Below, one piece after another: positions 63,537 to 64,000 of a DNA stretch of 64,000 nucleotides. The first letter of the stretch is position 1, and each line of letters starts with the position of its first letter. The position numbers and the translations under genes were made by a program. This DNA comes from Algorimicrobium sediminis. Lineage in GTDB: Bacteria; Bacteroidota; Bacteroidia; Flavobacteriales; Flavobacteriaceae. The DNA lies in contig NZ_JBHULS010000004.1 in the NCBI RefSeq assembly GCF_042684585.1, positions 124,001 to 188,000 on the forward strand, read 5' to 3'. The notes beneath the pieces were generated by a model. The model ran no database searches. It worked only from the letters and a program-made list of their open reading frames with translations, and was not told the DNA's origin.

Positions 63537-64000
63537 AATTGTGGATACTTTATTTTTTTTCGTTTGCCAGTATAACACTGTTGCAAAGAACTAGCCGTTT
63601 TTTGTAAGCCAACCATTAAAGGGCTTTTTTCTTCTTTAAAATAAACCGTTCTAGTGAGGGTTTGGAGTAAAACCGATTTAATTTCTGTATTTAGTTCTTG
63701 TTCATCGTAATGTTGCATTATGGTATAAACAGCTTCATCAATTATTGGTCTGAATGGTTCCATAATATCATCAGCTAAAGCAAACGCATTGTATTTGTTT
63801 TTATGATGAATGCCTAATGTATTTAATAAACCACTACCAGATAGTGCTCTGGCTGTGGCAGCTCTTAAAATAGCATAACCGTAATTAAGAAAGTTGTTAG
63901 GATAGGCTCCAAACCGTTCGCGCTTAAAATTGCTTTTAAAAAAGAATTTCCAATAAAAATTAGCAGCTACACCTTCCATATTTGTGGTATCGCCACTAAC
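63527..64000 (-). CDS. cas1: CRISPR-associated integrase Cas1 (partial, N-terminus outside window)
   Basis: About 157 C-terminal residues are visible before the frame leaves the right edge. The catalytic helix region reads SGDTTNMEGVAANFYWKFFF with the active Glu in MEG; FLNYGYAILRAATARALSG, the catalytic His in LGIHHKNKYNAFALADD and the acidic DIMEPFRPIIDE follow. These are the metal-binding residues of Cas1, which integrates new spacers. Frame and residues are intact as far as seen. Transcribed on the minus strand toward the array, opposite to cas9. Confidence 0.96.
   Translation of the reverse strand, partial: VSGDTTNMEGVAANFYWKFFFKSNFKRERFGAYPNNFLNYGYAILRAATARALSGSGLLNTLGIHHKNKYNAFALADDIMEPFRPIIDEAVYTIMQHYDEQELNTEIKSVLLQTLTRTVYFKEEKSPLMVGLQKTASSLQQCYTGKRKKIKYPQLWN

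Overview
The window looks like a low-GC chromosome of the family Flavobacteriaceae (Bacteroidota). The evidence is a secreted nuclease-like protein with a type IX secretion sorting domain, TPR-containing histidine kinase, DUF6266, HYC_CC_PP and DUF2141 proteins, Bacteroidota-type -7 promoter boxes (TAnnTTTG), and dispersed GTCATTCC...GGAATC repeats. No rRNA or tRNA gene was found.

Layout. (1) 1-18434 is ordinary chromosome: a degenerate M1-peptidase-like protein (partial), an exported EEP-family protein, a LOG-family protein, uvrA, a NarL-type two-component pair, small conserved unknowns, an AcpH-like protein, glmM, an LpxL-like acyltransferase, a rhomboid protease, a TlpA-like thioredoxin and mnmE. 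(2) 18419-42660 is a ~24.2 kb integrative island inserted at the 3' end of mnmE. It is bounded by a 17-bp imperfect direct repeat (15/17) and carries a tyrosine integrase next to attL. Its left part holds HTH proteins, a VirE_N/PriCT_2/DUF3987 replication-like pair and an Xre-Fic ('mobile mystery' A/B) pair preceded by a 33-bp-phased operator array. Its centre holds an ORF6N protein followed directly by a prokaryotic Argonaute whose PIWI catalytic residues are lost but whose MID 5'-phosphate pocket looks intact. A long, tightly packed minus-strand gene run (39882 to 28838) converges on it: TetR, TolC, HlyD, lipoprotein, two ABC ATPases, two ABC-2 permeases, LOG protein, small membrane protein, DUF2141, OMPLA-like phospholipase, ATP-cone/Mrr-like nuclease and a PycTM (DUF5706)-like membrane effector. 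No relaxase or conjugation genes are visible. (3) 42661-54284 is chromosome again with a copper/silver-type resistance cluster: HYC_CC_PP protein, CusA-like RND pump, CusC-like TolC, CopA-like ATPase, DUF305 protein, CusB-like adaptor and an HMA lipoprotein. The CusA reading frame contains two in-frame copies of the genome's dispersed palindromic repeat. (4) 54374-64000 is a type II-C CRISPR-Cas locus: tracrRNA (minus strand), cas9 (plus), a small GIY-YIG nuclease, a 41-repeat array, then convergent cas2 and cas1 (cas1 cut by the window end). cas9 is bracketed by two large arrays of the GTCATTCCGAAGCATGAGGAATC repeat, in the same orientation, and the array starts with an 18-bp perfect inverted repeat that uses the first CRISPR repeat as its right arm.

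How the parts fit. The CRISPR locus appears functionally complete as far as seen: Cas9 active-site residues, tracrRNA anti-repeat and terminator, and adaptation genes are all present. The island adds a second, independent defence-like set (inactive-PIWI Argonaute, PycTM-like effector, Mrr-like nuclease, Fic module), with the export operon as additional cargo. The most novel points are the ORF6N-Argonaute pair with its convergent PycTM/nuclease partners, and the recombination-prone repeat brackets around cas9. Functions are inferred from sequence motifs read by eye; no database search was possible.
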